From NCBI GenBank assembly GCA_003116875.1, contig BCKT01000014.1:132149-196148 (forward strand): a stretch of DNA of 64,000 nucleotides. Reading direction: 5' to 3'. This stretch comes from Takashimella koratensis (lineage: Eukaryota > Basidiomycota > Tremellomycetes > Trichosporonales > Tetragoniomycetaceae). The position numbers and the translations under genes are program-made. Positions 48,589-60,561 of this stretch are shown here, piece by piece (the first letter of the stretch is position 1; each line of letters begins with the position of its first letter). Under the pieces are notes generated by a model. That model worked only from the letters and a program-made list of their open reading frames with translations, made no database searches and was not told where the DNA came from.

Positions 48589-50953
48589 ATGAACGAGGAC
48601 AAAGCAACTCCCTCGACCACGACGGCGACCACCACTCCGTCCATGTCCGGCGGGACGAAGGAGGACGTACCCGCCGGCATCCTTTCTTATCCCGCTTACG
48701 TCTCCGCCCACTCCTCTGCTCACCGACTTGGACAAAGCGGGAATAGGACAGGTCGTTCGTTGGTCCTTACGTCGTCGTCGACAGCCGCTGCCACAGTGTC
48801 GCCCACGCCAACTCGAGAGCGGAACACACTGCGGGCCGGGGTGACTGAGCCCGCTTCCGACCCAGGGTCAGAGAATGACGAACCTCACTCCCGCCCTTTC
48901 TCTCGGTCCCGCACACTTGCTCGCCTCTCTCGATGGCTGAACTTCATCCTCGGCCCTGGGTACGCCCATCCTCCGCGACCTCCTCCACCTTCCACCTTTC
49001 TCGCTTTCTCCTACACCCTCCCGACCGTCCGCCCATCGACCACCATCCCACTTGACCCCTATCCCGTTCGCCTCACCCGCTACCTCCGGCTCCATTACTT
49101 CCTCATCCCCTTTCTCTGCCTATGGGCAATGGGCTTCGTCCTCCTCGTAAGGGCACAGTACTACCTCCCTTCCTCACCCGAACTCATCACCTGTGACAGT
49201 GCGTACTGGAACGACTGGCCTCCGGATACATGCGGCGTCAATGGGACAGGGTGCGAGAGTGACCTGGTATCATCGTATTTCCGGTGTCCTGGTGGTTGCA
49301 CGAATGTCGTGCTGGGCAACCCACGGTGGGTTGGGGACGACGATGTCAATAGCGTCCCATTGATTATTGGCGGTGGTGATGACAACCATACTTACCGGTG
49401 AGCACCTTGCTATGACAGCTCTTCCCATCAGTCATTCAACCAGGAGAGCCGTCGAATCGCTGACACCCTGCAGAGCGGACAGCTGGATCTGCTCCGCTGG
49501 TGTGCACGCGGGCCTCGTTTCCCCAACTTTCGGCGGCTGCGTCAACGTCAACGTCCTCTCCTTCCCATCTGGATCCTACAACTTCCTCTCTTCTCTCGGT
49601 GGCGGCGGGCTCACCTCTATCCTTTTCCTGCCTCACTTCCCTGGCGCATTTACCCTCTCCTCTACCGGCCTCTCCTCGGGGTGCATCGAATACCACTGGA
49701 TCGCTACAGCATTCAGCGTGGTATGCCTGTTCCTCCTCACTCTTTTCCTCTCGCCTCCACCTTGGGTCCTCTTCTCCATCCTCCTCGTGCTTGGGTTTCT
49801 CCAAATCTCGTTGTTCTCAGATACACCCAACTCGGTACCCAACTGGTCAGATATCATCGGTGGAATCTTGCCCGTCCTCGTTGCGGGGTACTGGATCTAC
49901 AAGGTTTCGTTCGCACATACTCTTCGAGGTTTCGTCAACCTCCCGCTGGAGACGGCGATCTTTCAAGGAGCGGGATACTGGGTCGGAGTGGAGAGCTCAA
50001 CAATCTTCGCGCGCTTGCCGATCTCACGCTTGGGCTATGGTGGTCTCAGTAGTGATGGGATCGTCGCGCTCGTTCTCATCGTGTTGGTCGTGGCAGTCGT
50101 TGTTGTTCTCCAAGCATGGACGATGAGGAAATACGGCATGCTCCAGTTCTATCTTATCAGGTGAGCATCTTTTCCCCTTCCACATTCCCACATATATCAG
50201 CGACCACGCACTGTCCGCTGACCGAGTATCTAGGTATCTCCCTCTCGTGCCTATCTTGATCATCCTCGCCAACCTCGGAAACGGCCTCGTCCTTCAGATC
50301 CACCATTACATGTACGCACTAGTCGCTTTTCCGGTCCTGTCGCTACCCAACCGAATTTCGCTCTTTGGCCAGGCGTTCTGCCTCGGTCTCTTTGTCGATG
50401 GAGTCGGGAGGTGGGGGTGGCAGAGTATCATCGAGACGAGTACCTCTGTGAGTGGGCGTGTGGATGAGTTTCAATCGATTGGCGTGTTAGTGAACATTGC
50501 AGAGACTGATGTGTATCGCGCCGTGATAGCTTGCGGGAGACTCGGCGACAGGTTCACCCTTGCCTACGTTCCTCAACGCGACAGCCGACGTGGTCAATTG
50601 GATCCCGATCAACAGCACTTTGCTACAAGCCGGGATCTCGGCGTTCTCGCTCCTGCTCGATGACATTCAGATCAACAACAGCACCATCGTATCGAGTAAG
50701 TCGCCATGTCAGATTCTGGCTCTCGCGTTTGAAGCTGACTAGTGTTTTGCAGATTTTTCTGTGCAGCAAGCGGGCTTGGACACGGACAGTACTCATTACC
50801 TTCGCATTGCTGTAAGTAATCCCCCTTGATGCCTGCCTCGACGAAACACACATGACTCACGCTGACCCGCCCTCTAAGTACGTCAACAACGACACCTCTA
50901 CCGACGACTATACCGATCCGATCACTTGGTCCAACGGCAGCTGGCATTTCTAA
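48589..50953 (+). CDS. LCCL-domain polytopic membrane protein
   Basis: Function of fungal LCCL proteins is not established. Six exons (48589-49397, 49474-50160, 50234-50447, 50530-50695, 50753-50811, 50879-50953) give 669 aa. A Ser/Thr-rich cytosolic N-terminus (about 1-140) is followed by one membrane span (FLIPFLCLWAMGFVLLV), then the LCCL domain: YWNDWPPDTCGVNGTGC, YFRCPGGCTNVVLGNP and DSWICSAGVHAGLVSPTFGG, with its cysteine pairs. Several further membrane spans follow (ATAFSVVCLFLLTLFLSPPP, WVLFSILLVLGFLQISLF, IVALVLIVLVVAVVVVL, YLPLVPILIILANL). The lumenal C-terminus is rich in N-glycosylation sequons (NAT, NST, NNT-like). The order matches other fungal LCCL proteins. Confidence 0.88.
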
Positions 50954-51315
50954 CCGACCCCATCCTCACCTTCATCAAAACACATTCTTCATCGCATCTC
51001 AGACCTCATCTCATCTTCAGTTCATGATCTTGCCATCATTGTACATTTACAGGTTGTATTCCTATGCTTTGGGATCCTATCAATACAATTGACACCGACC
51101 TATGCAAAAAATATAGAGACAAGGGTGCAAGAACACCGAGTAGCTCATTCCTATTCGCTCTCCTGCTTGACCTAGCCTTCTGTTCGCTTCGACATGTTCT
51201 AATATCGTGTTCCAACATTGCAACAAATACCGACCACCGGTGTGGATCATCACCACCCGCTCCCATGTGGATCGCTTTGTGCTATCAAACTCGTCAGCGT
51301 TCATTGTTCGCGTAC
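50954..51315. other. Convergent intergenic region, about 360 bp
   Basis: Between the LCCL protein stop and the end of MPH1. It may contain a final small exon of MPH1 (see that entry). Confidence 0.45.
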
Positions 51316-54300
51316 TCAACCCTGCTCCAAATTCCTACCCAACCTGCACTTACTGGCAAAGACTACATCGTCATCATCCACCACGAAACTCCCCAACTCG
51401 TACTCATTTTCGCTACTCTCCTCTCTCGCTCTCGCTCTTCCACCTCTCCCTGCTACCCCTCCCAGTCCACCACCATCCTCCTCGTCCTCGTCATCGGTGA
51501 TATACACCGGTCTCCTAGCCTTTGCCATGAACACCTCCCTCCTCGCCTCGGCATCCCCTCTGAACGACAACCCGGCCCGTGGCGCCGCCTGAGTCGAGAG
51601 TCCCGCGACGTACATTGCGTGCTGGTCGTACCCCGCTGGAGCCTGTGTAGGTTGAAAGTTGGCTGCGAAGCGTCGATCGGATTCGGTTTCGATATCGGAT
51701 GAAGCCTCATCAGAGGATGCGAACTCGGGGTCGGAAACTTCGGCGTCTACGTCGAGCTGTACCAGTGGGTAAGAGAGGATGCACATACAAACTATTTCTT
51801 GAATCTGCTTAGTTTCTCACTCACGAATTGCCGAACTCTCGCAGCGGGTGCCCTTCTACTCCTCTCTCGCCCATTATCTCTCCTCCTCGCCAGCGCCTGG
51901 ACCTGAGCCTGAGGCTGTATTCCATCAGGGCTCTCAGTCTCTACCCTCCTTCTCAGCCTATTGAGCTGCACGATCGGGCTCTGATCCACGCTATACCCAT
52001 TACTCTCATCCCTCCGACCTTCCGACCCCGCCGACGACGGTGTCTCTATCACCCGTCGGGCGGCGGCGATGGTTCGTTGACCCGGACGGCGGACGGGGAA
52101 CTGGGTCGCGGGGTACCCAGGGCTTTGTTTAGGGACTAAGGGAGAGGAGGTGCGTGCGGACATTGGGACGGGAGGGGGAGGCATCGCGTCGACGGATTTC
52201 GAGTGGCCAAGAGGAGGCGGGCGATGGTCGTGTCCCTCATCATCGCCGTTGGTGATACGCGCCGCGTGCCTTTGCGCTTCGGGGGTATCTAGCAGCTCAA
52301 CGTCGTCGTCGTCATCCCAGTTGAAATCCCCAATCTGGCTGAATCCCACTACAGCTGCTAGCCTCGGACTGAGCCGATGACCCCCTCCCTTCTCTCCTCC
52401 AACAGGGACATAATCTTCCGCCTCACTCAGGCTCGTCCTGTTCTCGACCGGTTCGGGAGGTGGCGAGGAGAGCGGCATCGCAGTAGCCTTGGGCACGTAA
52501 TCCGGTGGCGAGGACGGCGGGGTGGCAAGGGGCGTCAACGCCCTTCGTTTTGGCGCGGTTCCTGACATACTCAGGAAATCAATCGTTCCTTGTTCTCGTT
52601 CTCGAGCAGGACGCGCAGGCTCTGGCCTTGCAGCCATGGGCGGCTGAGTCTGCAAAGCCGAAGCCGAGGAGGGTACAGTCGATTTGGACTTGAATGGTTT
52701 CCCATCAAGAGTCTTGGACTTCCCTCGAGCAGGTTCGCCGACCACACCTCTTGCTCGAGCGACTTTGGGCGGTTTCATTGATCCTAGCGCCTTTGAAAAG
52801 TTCCTAGCTAGAAGGAAATCGAGCACGTCCTCTTCTTCCGCCTCTTCCTCGTCCACATCAGCCTTTGCCGTACGCGCTTCGCTTCCAGAACCGCCACGCG
52901 CGTTGCGACCGACATCCTCGTCGTCGTCGTTGTCGCTTCGGTCCTTGCGGACGGGTCCTCGTTTCGCCGCCTTCTTCTTCCTTCCCTTTGCTCCCCCGCC
53001 GTCCTCGCCATCACTGCCTTCCATCTTCCCTTCATCATCATCCGACACCCCTCCTCTTGCGCGCTTCAACACCTTTACCTTGCCCGACTCCTTCAGCAGC
53101 GCCGACACGCTCTTGAACCCCTCAGCACCTTCGGGCACCTGATGACCCCTCTGCACGGTCCCCTTCGCCGCTGTAGTTGGTTTCGCTTGCTTAGCCTGTT
53201 TCGCAATCCGGCCTTGCTCTTGTTCGGCGGAAGGGAGCTTGCGCTTCATCTTCTGGTCTTCAGGGTCCCAAGGGTCCACGGGCATCTCTTGCTCCACGCA
53301 CGTCGGGAACTGGGAGCGTGGGATGAGAGGCTCGACGTCTTCAAAGAGCTCAAGGTTGCGAGAGTGCAAGATCTCTTCTTGGATCTCACGATGAGTAGTC
53401 TGAGCCTTGTCCCAATTGTAGTCCTCCCGACCCTCGGACATGAGGACATGGACGTGGCCATCGCGCTTTCGCCCTGTTCGTCCGATACGTTGAAGCTGCA
53501 CGGTCGATCAATCAGCAGGTTCGTTAAGGTGACGGCCGATCTTTCGATCCAACTCACAAGTTTGATCGACTGCTTTGGCATGTCATAGATGACCACAAAA
53601 TCAACCTCACCGATATCGAGACCTTCTTCACCAATCGAGGTAGCAACGAGGATATTGAATTTGCCCTCCTTGAACTCGTTAATTGTCTGCAACGTGGTCA
53701 ACAATGATCATCCTGCCATCGCACTATACTCACCTTCTTTTGCTCTTTCTGGTTGAAACCCTTATCCCCTTCCTGCTTGCCCTGCGACTGTCCGACAAAC
53801 TTAGTAGCCTTTAGTAAGACCGGGTGTTGATTGAGCATATCCTGAAGAAGTTCAGTACGGTCAATGCTCTGGTTGACCTAATCCAGGTGACCGACTCACG
53901 ACAATCTCTAAAACACACTCGCGGTACGAACAAAAGACCATGGCTCGAGTATCGTTCTTGATCCCATGAACCTCTTCGTCCTCGGCAGCTTGAGCAAAGT
54001 GCGCTAACAGCTGCGTCCAGCGTCAGCTCCCCTCTTGGTCTCACTCCGTCCAATGCAGAGGACCACCGTTCCCAATCCCAAACACTTCGTTCTTCGTATC
54101 ATATGAGGACGTACCAGTTCCAGCGTCTTCTGCATCTTCGGATGTCGATCGGCATTGGTCTTGCCCATCCTCCCCGCCCGCATATCATTCATTTCCTCCT
54201 CCACATCACGCAACAGCTTTTGGAACTCAAAGTTGCTCCGGATCGACCCCGCGCTCGCTTTGGAGTTCCCTTGCTTGCCCGACGTCTTGGTCTGGCCCGC

Positions 54301-56369
54301 GATCTCTAGGAGGCCAGTGTGAAACATGCCCAAGGAGAACTCGAGCTACGTCACGACCATCAGCGTCAGCATTGTCCAGCCACATTGCCTGTTGATTCGA
54401 GTTACGCACCAGATGACCCATGGCTCGCGTCATCTTCTCAATCGTCGACAATGAACCGAGACACCACTTGTTACTAGAGTTCCGGTCTCGAGCAATGTCC
54501 ATACGAAGGGCAGTGAGCCGGAACGTTCTCAACTTTGCGGCATCCAAGTCGCGATCGTTCAAGATATCCTTTTGCACGAGCTTGGCAATGTATGGCTGGA
54601 AGCTGGTTGTCAGTTAACCCAACGCAGTAGTGAACGCGTATCAACTGACTTTCATCAACGCAGCCCATCGGTCACGGAAGCCACAAATCACTACGCTCAT
54701 CTTCACAAAATGCTTCTCGGTGTGCTGGGAGAGACACATCAGCTTACCGAGCTCGCAAACAGTCGCAATCTTGCTCACCTTCTCGTTCATATACTTGCGG
54801 ATATCTGGGGCCTCGGCTTCGCGAATCTCAATCCGACTGATGTGCAGAGCATCAACGACCGCTTGAACCTTTGGGACGTCGGCGCCCGGGGTAGCTGTGA
54901 GTGCGAGTACGCGGAAGAACGGGTGGTGTGCGGTGATGTAGGCGAGAATGGTGGTATACGCGTAAGACCCAGAGGCCTTGTGCGCTTCGTCTGGAAAGGG
55001 TTGGGTCAGATCAGCTATGTGTGATACCTGAGAGGGTGGGAAGGCGATTGGCTCACCAAAGACCGCGAGCACGATGTCACGGGGGTCGACGGAACCCTTC
55101 TTAAGGTCATTGTCCAGAGTTTGAGGAGTGCAATAGAACACTCTCCGTTCGTCCCACTGAGCAAATGATGTCAGCTCCGACCAACAACGAGGTGACAAGA
55201 GCTCACCAGCTTTGTCCTCTCCTTCGCGCTGACGCTCTGGCCTGTCATGACTGCAGCCGCTGCGCTGGGGATCCCGCATGCTAGTTGACACGCCTCAATC
55301 TGTTGGTTCACCAGCGGTCGAGTAGGTGCGAGAAACACGATCTTGCCAGTTGGAAACCAACGGTAAACTGTTGATTCGATCGTCAGCTTGAGATCAGAGA
55401 TGTGACAGCTGATTCACGTACAATTCAGCATAACGACACCTGCGACAAACGTCTTCCCGAGACCAGTCGGCAAAGCTACCAAGCAGTTGTCGGCAAAGCA
55501 CGCGCGGACGATCTCGAATTGGTAGTCGCGCCGTGATCGGTTGGTTGGATAAATGTAGGTTCCAATGGTCGCTGGGTTCGCCTCGTGCCGTTGCGGACCG
55601 TACGGCTGGCCTTCGAATTGTCAGTATTATGGACAGCGGACAGAGCTCTGCCCGCAGCTCTAAGCACCTTGCACTCACTGATGTCCACTAGAGGTTTGGG
55701 ATTAGGCGCGAGCGGTTCTCCCCAATCGTCCTCTTCCTCATCTTCCTCCTCCTCGCTGTCGTACGCGCGTCCTTTCCCCTTGCCTTTCCCCTTCGTCCCC
55801 TTTGCTTGCTTCTCCTTCACCCCTATTCTCCTCCCGCTCTCCGCAAACATCATCCGGTCCCATCGCTTTCCTCTTGTCGCCTGGTTCTCTTTCCGGAAGT
55901 TCAAGTGGGTCTGGAGAAACCCTTCGCATTTGCCGCTCGAGCTCCGGGTGAGGTTGGACGATGGTATCCGTGAGAAGCTGGAGCCGATGCGACCGGGCTG
56001 GAAAGTGGGTGGTTGACGGGGAGCAGGGAGGGTCGTCTCGGTGCTATTAGCAGTGAGGGCGTCGATAGCTGCCAGCGAGTCTTCTTCGAGTGAGATATCG
56101 GGGTAGTCGTCGGATGAGGGGTAGAACAAAGCGGGTTGGGCGCGGGTGGTGGAGCTAGCAGGAGGTGGGGGGGCGCGCCGGATACCTAGGCTAGGTCGAG
56201 CCGCGGGTCGGCGAGAGGGACCTGCGCTCGCGTTGCTCAAAGGCTGGCGTCCGGCAGGCTGTGGGCGAGGTGGGACCGTCGAGGTGGACGCTTGGGCAGT
56301 GATGTGATCAACCTCGCGTAAGAAGGAATCATCAGCGAAAAACGAGTCGTCGTCAAAGTCGTCCGACAT
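51316..56369 (-). CDS. MPH1: MPH1/FANCM-type DEAH DNA helicase
   Basis: A 3'-5' DNA translocase acting on D-loops and stalled forks in recombinational repair. Multi-exon, inferred product around 1,400 aa. The acidic N-terminus (MSDDFDDDSFFADDSFLREV) and KPLVDI precede the helicase core: TNRSRRDYQFEIVRACFADN, Walker A ALPTGLGKTFVAGVV, FLAPTRPLVNQQIEACQ, AVFDEAHKASGSYAY (DEAH, split by an intron after VF), LALTATPG, HPKMQKTLELLLAHF, ATSIGEEGLDIGEVDFVVIY and QLQRIGRTGRKRDGHVHVL. A long Lys/Ser-rich, disordered C-terminus follows. The ending is ambiguous: either TAG/TGA-type stop at 51318-51316 after FASKCRLGRNLEQG, or a GTAAGT intron after VVFA leading to a short last exon near 51265. The block YELGSFVVDDDD just before is typical of MPH1. 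Confidence 0.9.
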
Positions 56370-56557
56370 CGCGGGCAGGGTATCCAAGACAGCAAGACAC
56401 GCCCCAAGACAGCTCAGAATGGATACGGCAAGATATAGAGAGGGGAGCGTCCGCTGCTCGAGGTGTTGAGACGGTCGTGGTAGAGGGTTGATGAGGAGAT
56501 GATTGTGAAATGAGCGAGATTGACTGGCTGCATCGAAACAAAGAAATCGGAAAAATA

Positions 56558-56560
<3 letters not shown>

Positions 56561-56590
<30 letters not shown>
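56561..56590. repeat. Poly-A tract, 30 nt
   Basis: An uninterrupted A run upstream of MPH1, between it and the family B block. Confidence 0.95.
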
Positions 56591-56591
<1 letters not shown>

Positions 56592-56773
56592 ACGCGTCAA
56601 GATGACGAGGCAGTTTTCCACTTCCCGGCGCCCTTCATTCAAGCGCTCGTACCAGCACAGCGAAATGACGAGGGAGGTACTGCAAGCCATGGCGAGGCGT
56701 GAGGAGGAGAAACAAGGAGATGAAACACTCCGTCAAGAAGATCAGAGAGGTGACTAAGCAACGGAAATGAAAC

Positions 56774-57498
56774 CTAGATTCTCGCGTTGTTCATCTCTTC
56801 GTCCGATGGAGACTCATCATATTCCAAAGACTCTGTTTGAGAGTCTTCAATCTTCGAGTCTTCTTCGTATTCGTCTGACCTCAAAACAAACGCCTGTGCC
56901 TTTCCCCCCAGACGAAATTCGGTGGACTTCGTCGCCAAAATCACGGCCTCGATGTCGTGAGCGTTGTTGGTAGTAGCCAATTCCACGGGCTCCAGCCAGA
57001 AGTAGTGAATGTCGTCTTTCGGCTTGAACTCGGTAGAAGGAGTTCGAAGCCTGAGAGCCGTGTGGGTCTCATCGACTCGAACGACGGGATGCTCGTAACC
57101 TTGACTTGCAAAGTCGCCCTTGGACATCTTGACGAACTCCTCGTTCCCTCAGAGCTACCGTCGATCCATGTGATCTTTATGCCTCGCGCGGATGCAAGCG
57201 AATCCTGTTCGTATCCTGAATTGTCGGAGAGAAAAAGCAGCGACTCGTCAAGCTCGAAAGTATTCCATTCCCTCTGGAGAACCAGGAATCTCAGGGAACG
57301 GCGCTTGGAGAGTTCTTCGAATACCCAATGGTTCTCTGGGCTAACAAAATCGACCTCAGTGTTGTCGTCCATTTGGAGGGAGACTGTACGCTCCTCTTGG
57401 TTGCCGGCAAGGATCGTGATGATGGTCTTTGTCAAACTGAACTGAGTGGGGGCTTCACTTGAAGCTTGGTCCAAAGAGCTGGACATGTTGGATTCCAT
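56774..57498 (-). pseudogene. Family B member 1, split by a frameshift
   Basis: The frame from ATG 57498 (MESNMSSSLDQASSEAPTQF) runs through VDFVSPENHWVFEELSKRRS and LDESLLFLSDNSG to SSEG. The continuation EEFVKMSKGDFASQG, then LRLRTPSTE, YFWLEPVELA and an acidic C-terminus (SDEYEEDSKIEDSQTESLEY), is in another frame ending at 56774. One missing base near 57143 separates them; with member 2 as guide the two halves align end to end. No intron fits. No known domain; function unknown. It may be a recent pseudogene or a sequencing error. Confidence 0.7.
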
Positions 57499-57591
57499 GA
57501 TGACTGGTTGGCTCTTGTTTTCAAGTACGGAAAGCCGAAAAGAGAATGAGGAAAGGAGATGTTAAGCCAACTGCTTCACCATAACTATGGC

Positions 57592-57598
57592 ATATATA
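57592..57598 (-). promoter_or_regulatory. TATA box of family B member 1
   Basis: TATATAT on the minus strand, about 95-100 bp before the ATG at 57498. Confidence 0.55.
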
Positions 57599-58312
57599 CT
57601 GTACACGCCGAGAGGCCTTCTTGTCGGGAATGATGGCTAGTGGCCGCGGTTAGGCAAACGATGGAGAACGGACTACCGGACTACACTCTTTTGAAATACC
57701 AGAAAGGAAGAGGCGTTAAAGGAAGATGTTGTCGTGAGACATCTGATCCCCGTCAGTTGAACAGAGCGCGGGCGTCCACGTTTGGGATACTCCGCTCCTG
57801 CAGTACAGCATGGGACCGGGCTGCGAAAATAGACTGCACTCGCGCCACCTATCCTAAGCCATGCCCACGCCCACCCTAACAATGCTTTAATGTGCCAGGC
57901 TGCTCCCCCCACTCACTTAGGCAGTGCACTGCTGACTTCCAAACGGTTCTCAATGTGTAGCCGAGATATATCCTTTTCAGGTCTTCTGGGGCTTTTGTTG
58001 AAGGGACATTTCGTGCTTTAGTTGGCTCCCAAGTTTAGGTAACAACAAATCAAAGAATGGGACATGCGTCAAGGTAAAAAGGCAGCTCTTTCCCCCTCCT
58101 CCTCCCACAGATGGATTCATTCGAACCAAATTGCCAATATACAAGAAGATACTGCCAATGAGGTCAAAGTCTGAGCGGTCGAGGACGTCGCGTAGCATGA
58201 CAATCATCCGGAACAGTCGCGGGTGTGAGGAATGGTGCACGTTTCAAGATAAAGTCTAACTCGCTCTCCTTGCTCGTCCCCGTCCCATCAACTCCTGTTT
58301 GCGGTTCGACAA
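57599..58312. other. Intergenic, no gene seen
   Basis: About 700 bp between family B members 1 and 2. No convincing ORF, RNA gene or repeat. Confidence 0.45.
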
Positions 58313-59026
58313 TCAAATGGTATCGGGCTCATCGTTACTTCCTGATTGGGAAACGGTCTCGCTCTCCAAATCGGATTCCCACTCGTCGTTCCGGAGAACA
58401 ATCAGCTCGTATTCCTTGCGGAGCTCGGGAGAGAACTCGTCCGAAGATGAAGGGAACAGAACGGCTTCGACCAACGTGGTGCCGGTGGCCGATTCGACTG
58501 GCTGTAACCAGACAAGACCGTTGTCGTCTGTGGATGCGATCGGTGTTCGAAGCTCCAGAACTGTATCGAAGCTCTGCCCAACGTTGATCGTGGGAAAGAC
58601 TGTGACACCCTTGTCTTCGTTGCTCCCGATTTGGAACTCGCCGGCGAAAAGGCCAACTGAATCGCGGTCCTGTGCAGTGTTTGTGAGGTCGGTAATGAAC
58701 ATCCCTTCGAATCTCTCGCTCGTGTGGTGGGAAAGAACGAGGATTGAATCTTCGAGAGGAATTGTCTTCTTCGCCTGATTCAAGACCATGTACTGCAAGC
58801 AGTCGAGCTCCTCGTCCGCATTGAAACTGAACACGAAGTGGTTCACGGGCTGAACGAACGTGAGAGTTTCGACGTCGCGAACGAACTGCAAGTTGGACCG
58901 ATCAACCTCGAGGAACTCAAGGGAAAGCTCTCGCTTCCCCTTGTCGACCGCGGTGACTTTGGCCGTCACCTTCATGAGCTCGCAGTTCAGGCCGGGGTAT
59001 TTCGAACAAAGTTCTTTAACAAGCAT
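58313..59026 (-). CDS. Family B member 2: uncharacterised intronless acidic protein
   Basis: An intact 237-aa ORF without introns, the best-preserved copy of family B. Blocks shared with member 1: VQPVNHFVFSFNADEELDCL and IPLEDSILVLS in the middle, then VLELRTPIAS, NGLVWLQPVESATGTTLVEA, DEFS and an acidic end (RNDEWESDLESETVSQSGSN). No signal peptide, membrane segment or known motif. Starts MLVKELCSKYPGLNCELMKV. Function unknown. Confidence 0.72.
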   Translation of the reverse strand: MLVKELCSKYPGLNCELMKVTAKVTAVDKGKRELSLEFLEVDRSNLQFVRDVETLTFVQPVNHFVFSFNADEELDCLQYMVLNQAKKTIPLEDSILVLSHHTSERFEGMFITDLTNTAQDRDSVGLFAGEFQIGSNEDKGVTVFPTINVGQSFDTVLELRTPIASTDDNGLVWLQPVESATGTTLVEAVLFPSSSDEFSPELRKEYELIVLRNDEWESDLESETVSQSGSNDEPDTI

Positions 59027-59116
59027 GATGTGTTGTTTGCTGTTGGTGTGAAGTGGGCGCAGTTGTAAAAAATGAAGAGGAAATGAAGTGGGGCGTTGAT
59101 TTTCCCCCCTCGGACA

Positions 59117-59123
59117 TTATATA
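59117..59123 (-). promoter_or_regulatory. TATA box of family B member 2
   Basis: TATATAA on the minus strand, about 91-97 bp before the ATG at 59026. Confidence 0.6.
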
Positions 59124-59175
59124 TTTGTACCCCCTCGAGCGGACTTTGAACTTGTAGCAAAATCCGAATCTTGGG

Positions 59176-59588
59176 AGTTGCCAACAGTCTCTAGTAATAC
59201 CGTGATGACCAATAGGACAATTCGCAATCTTTCACCGAATAACATTTCCGAGAGTGTTGCGGGACCCAAGTAGGAGTTTGACAGTATTGTATCAACTGGA
59301 GACGATTCCACGCAGATGATATCGCAGATCACTTCTCTCACCCCCAGTATCTGGTGTTTGGAATGATTTGCTCCAGGACAGCAACCGTAGTCAATCCCTC
59401 TTTGATCTAGAGGAGACCGCGGTTCACCAATATCGCCAGCCGTTCGTCATTGCAAACTCTTGAACAATGTCGTAATTTGTTCAGTGCAACAAGTTGCCAA
59501 CAAACATCGCCAACGGTTTGCCAAAAAGCCTGTAGACATACACGCATAGATTTGGTCGAGCTCGCAAATTGCTCATGAGTTGCCAACA
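59176..59588. repeat. Three copies of AGTTGCCAACA in the B2-B3 spacer
   Basis: Exact plus-strand copies at 59176-59186, 59492-59502 and 59578-59588. A variant, GGTTTGCCAAAA, lies near 59515. The surrounding 876-bp spacer holds no gene that I can support. Confidence 0.8.
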
Positions 59589-59901
59589 ATGTCTTCATAT
59601 TCGTTACTCGGAACAGAACGGGCACATGAGACTGGTTTTGCAAACAGTGTTTCGCTCTCCGCCCGGTCAGCTTAGTCATCCAGTGAGTCCTCCTTTGAAC
59701 GTTCGGCATGATTCGCACAAGAGGCCTTTCCCCTCGAATGACTTAGATAGACTGCCCGTCCGCCGCTCTTATCCCCACTCTCGGTCTTGAGAAGTCTGTT
59801 CCAGCTTCTGATAGGTGAGAGTGGCGATGTCGGACGCGTGTGTAGCGGCTTTGTGATTGGCTTCAAAGTAGATTCCACATGTCTCTTTACTCAGACTTGC
59901 A

Positions 59902-60561
59902 TCATATACACGGGTCAAAGACACTCTCATCGATCTCCGGATCCTCCTCATCCATATCGCAGTTTGTTCGATAGAACATCACAATCTCTGTGTTTTCTCC
60001 GAGAGGGCTCAAATGGTCAGTTTTCACCAGACATCCTGCAATGTATTTGCTACCATCGGGCTGTGGAGAGAGCCACAGAATTCCTCGAGACTCTTCTTTG
60101 TTTAAAAGACAACCTGCAATTGGTAAAGCCATTGCCCCACTTCTGCCCCCTTGCGGAAGCCTTGGTTGCCATAGAAGACAAATGGGCTCGCTATTTTCTA
60201 ACGTCACCCTCATATTGAGTATTCCCACAGAGCTCATTGCCGTCGTCAACCACTCCAGTGTGATGGGACCCACATATATGGTAGGTCCATCATCGTCTTT
60301 GGTCGTGGAGACAACTATACCAAGACTGTTGCAGGCCTTCCCGGAAGATGAAGGGGATGTCATGGGGATGACATATGACACCTCGCTGGGCAAGCTAGGA
60401 GTATACACAATTTGTTGCTGGCTTTCTCGCAAGCGAATCGGGACTAGTAGATCGTTTTCGACGAAAAGCCAGTCTCGCCCGTCCCGAGAAGCTGGGTCTC
60501 GCGTCAACCCACGAGAAAAGCTTTGCGAATAGAAATCGATTGTGGTACTGTTGTCGGTCAT
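59902..60561 (-). CDS. Family B member 3: uncharacterised intronless protein
   Basis: An intact 219-aa ORF starting MTDNSTTIDFYSQSFSRGLT. It is diverged but shares the C-terminal layout of members 1 and 2: ESRGILWLSPQPDG (compare NGLVWLQPVESA), a hydrophobic strand, TEIVMFYRTN (compare YELIVLRNDE) and an acidic end MDEEDPEIDESVF. No known domain. No clear TATA box. Function unknown. Confidence 0.6.
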   Translation of the reverse strand: MTDNSTTIDFYSQSFSRGLTRDPASRDGRDWLFVENDLLVPIRLRESQQQIVYTPSLPSEVSYVIPMTSPSSSGKACNSLGIVVSTTKDDDGPTIYVGPITLEWLTTAMSSVGILNMRVTLENSEPICLLWQPRLPQGGRSGAMALPIAGCLLNKEESRGILWLSPQPDGSKYIAGCLVKTDHLSPLGENTEIVMFYRTNCDMDEEDPEIDESVFDPCI

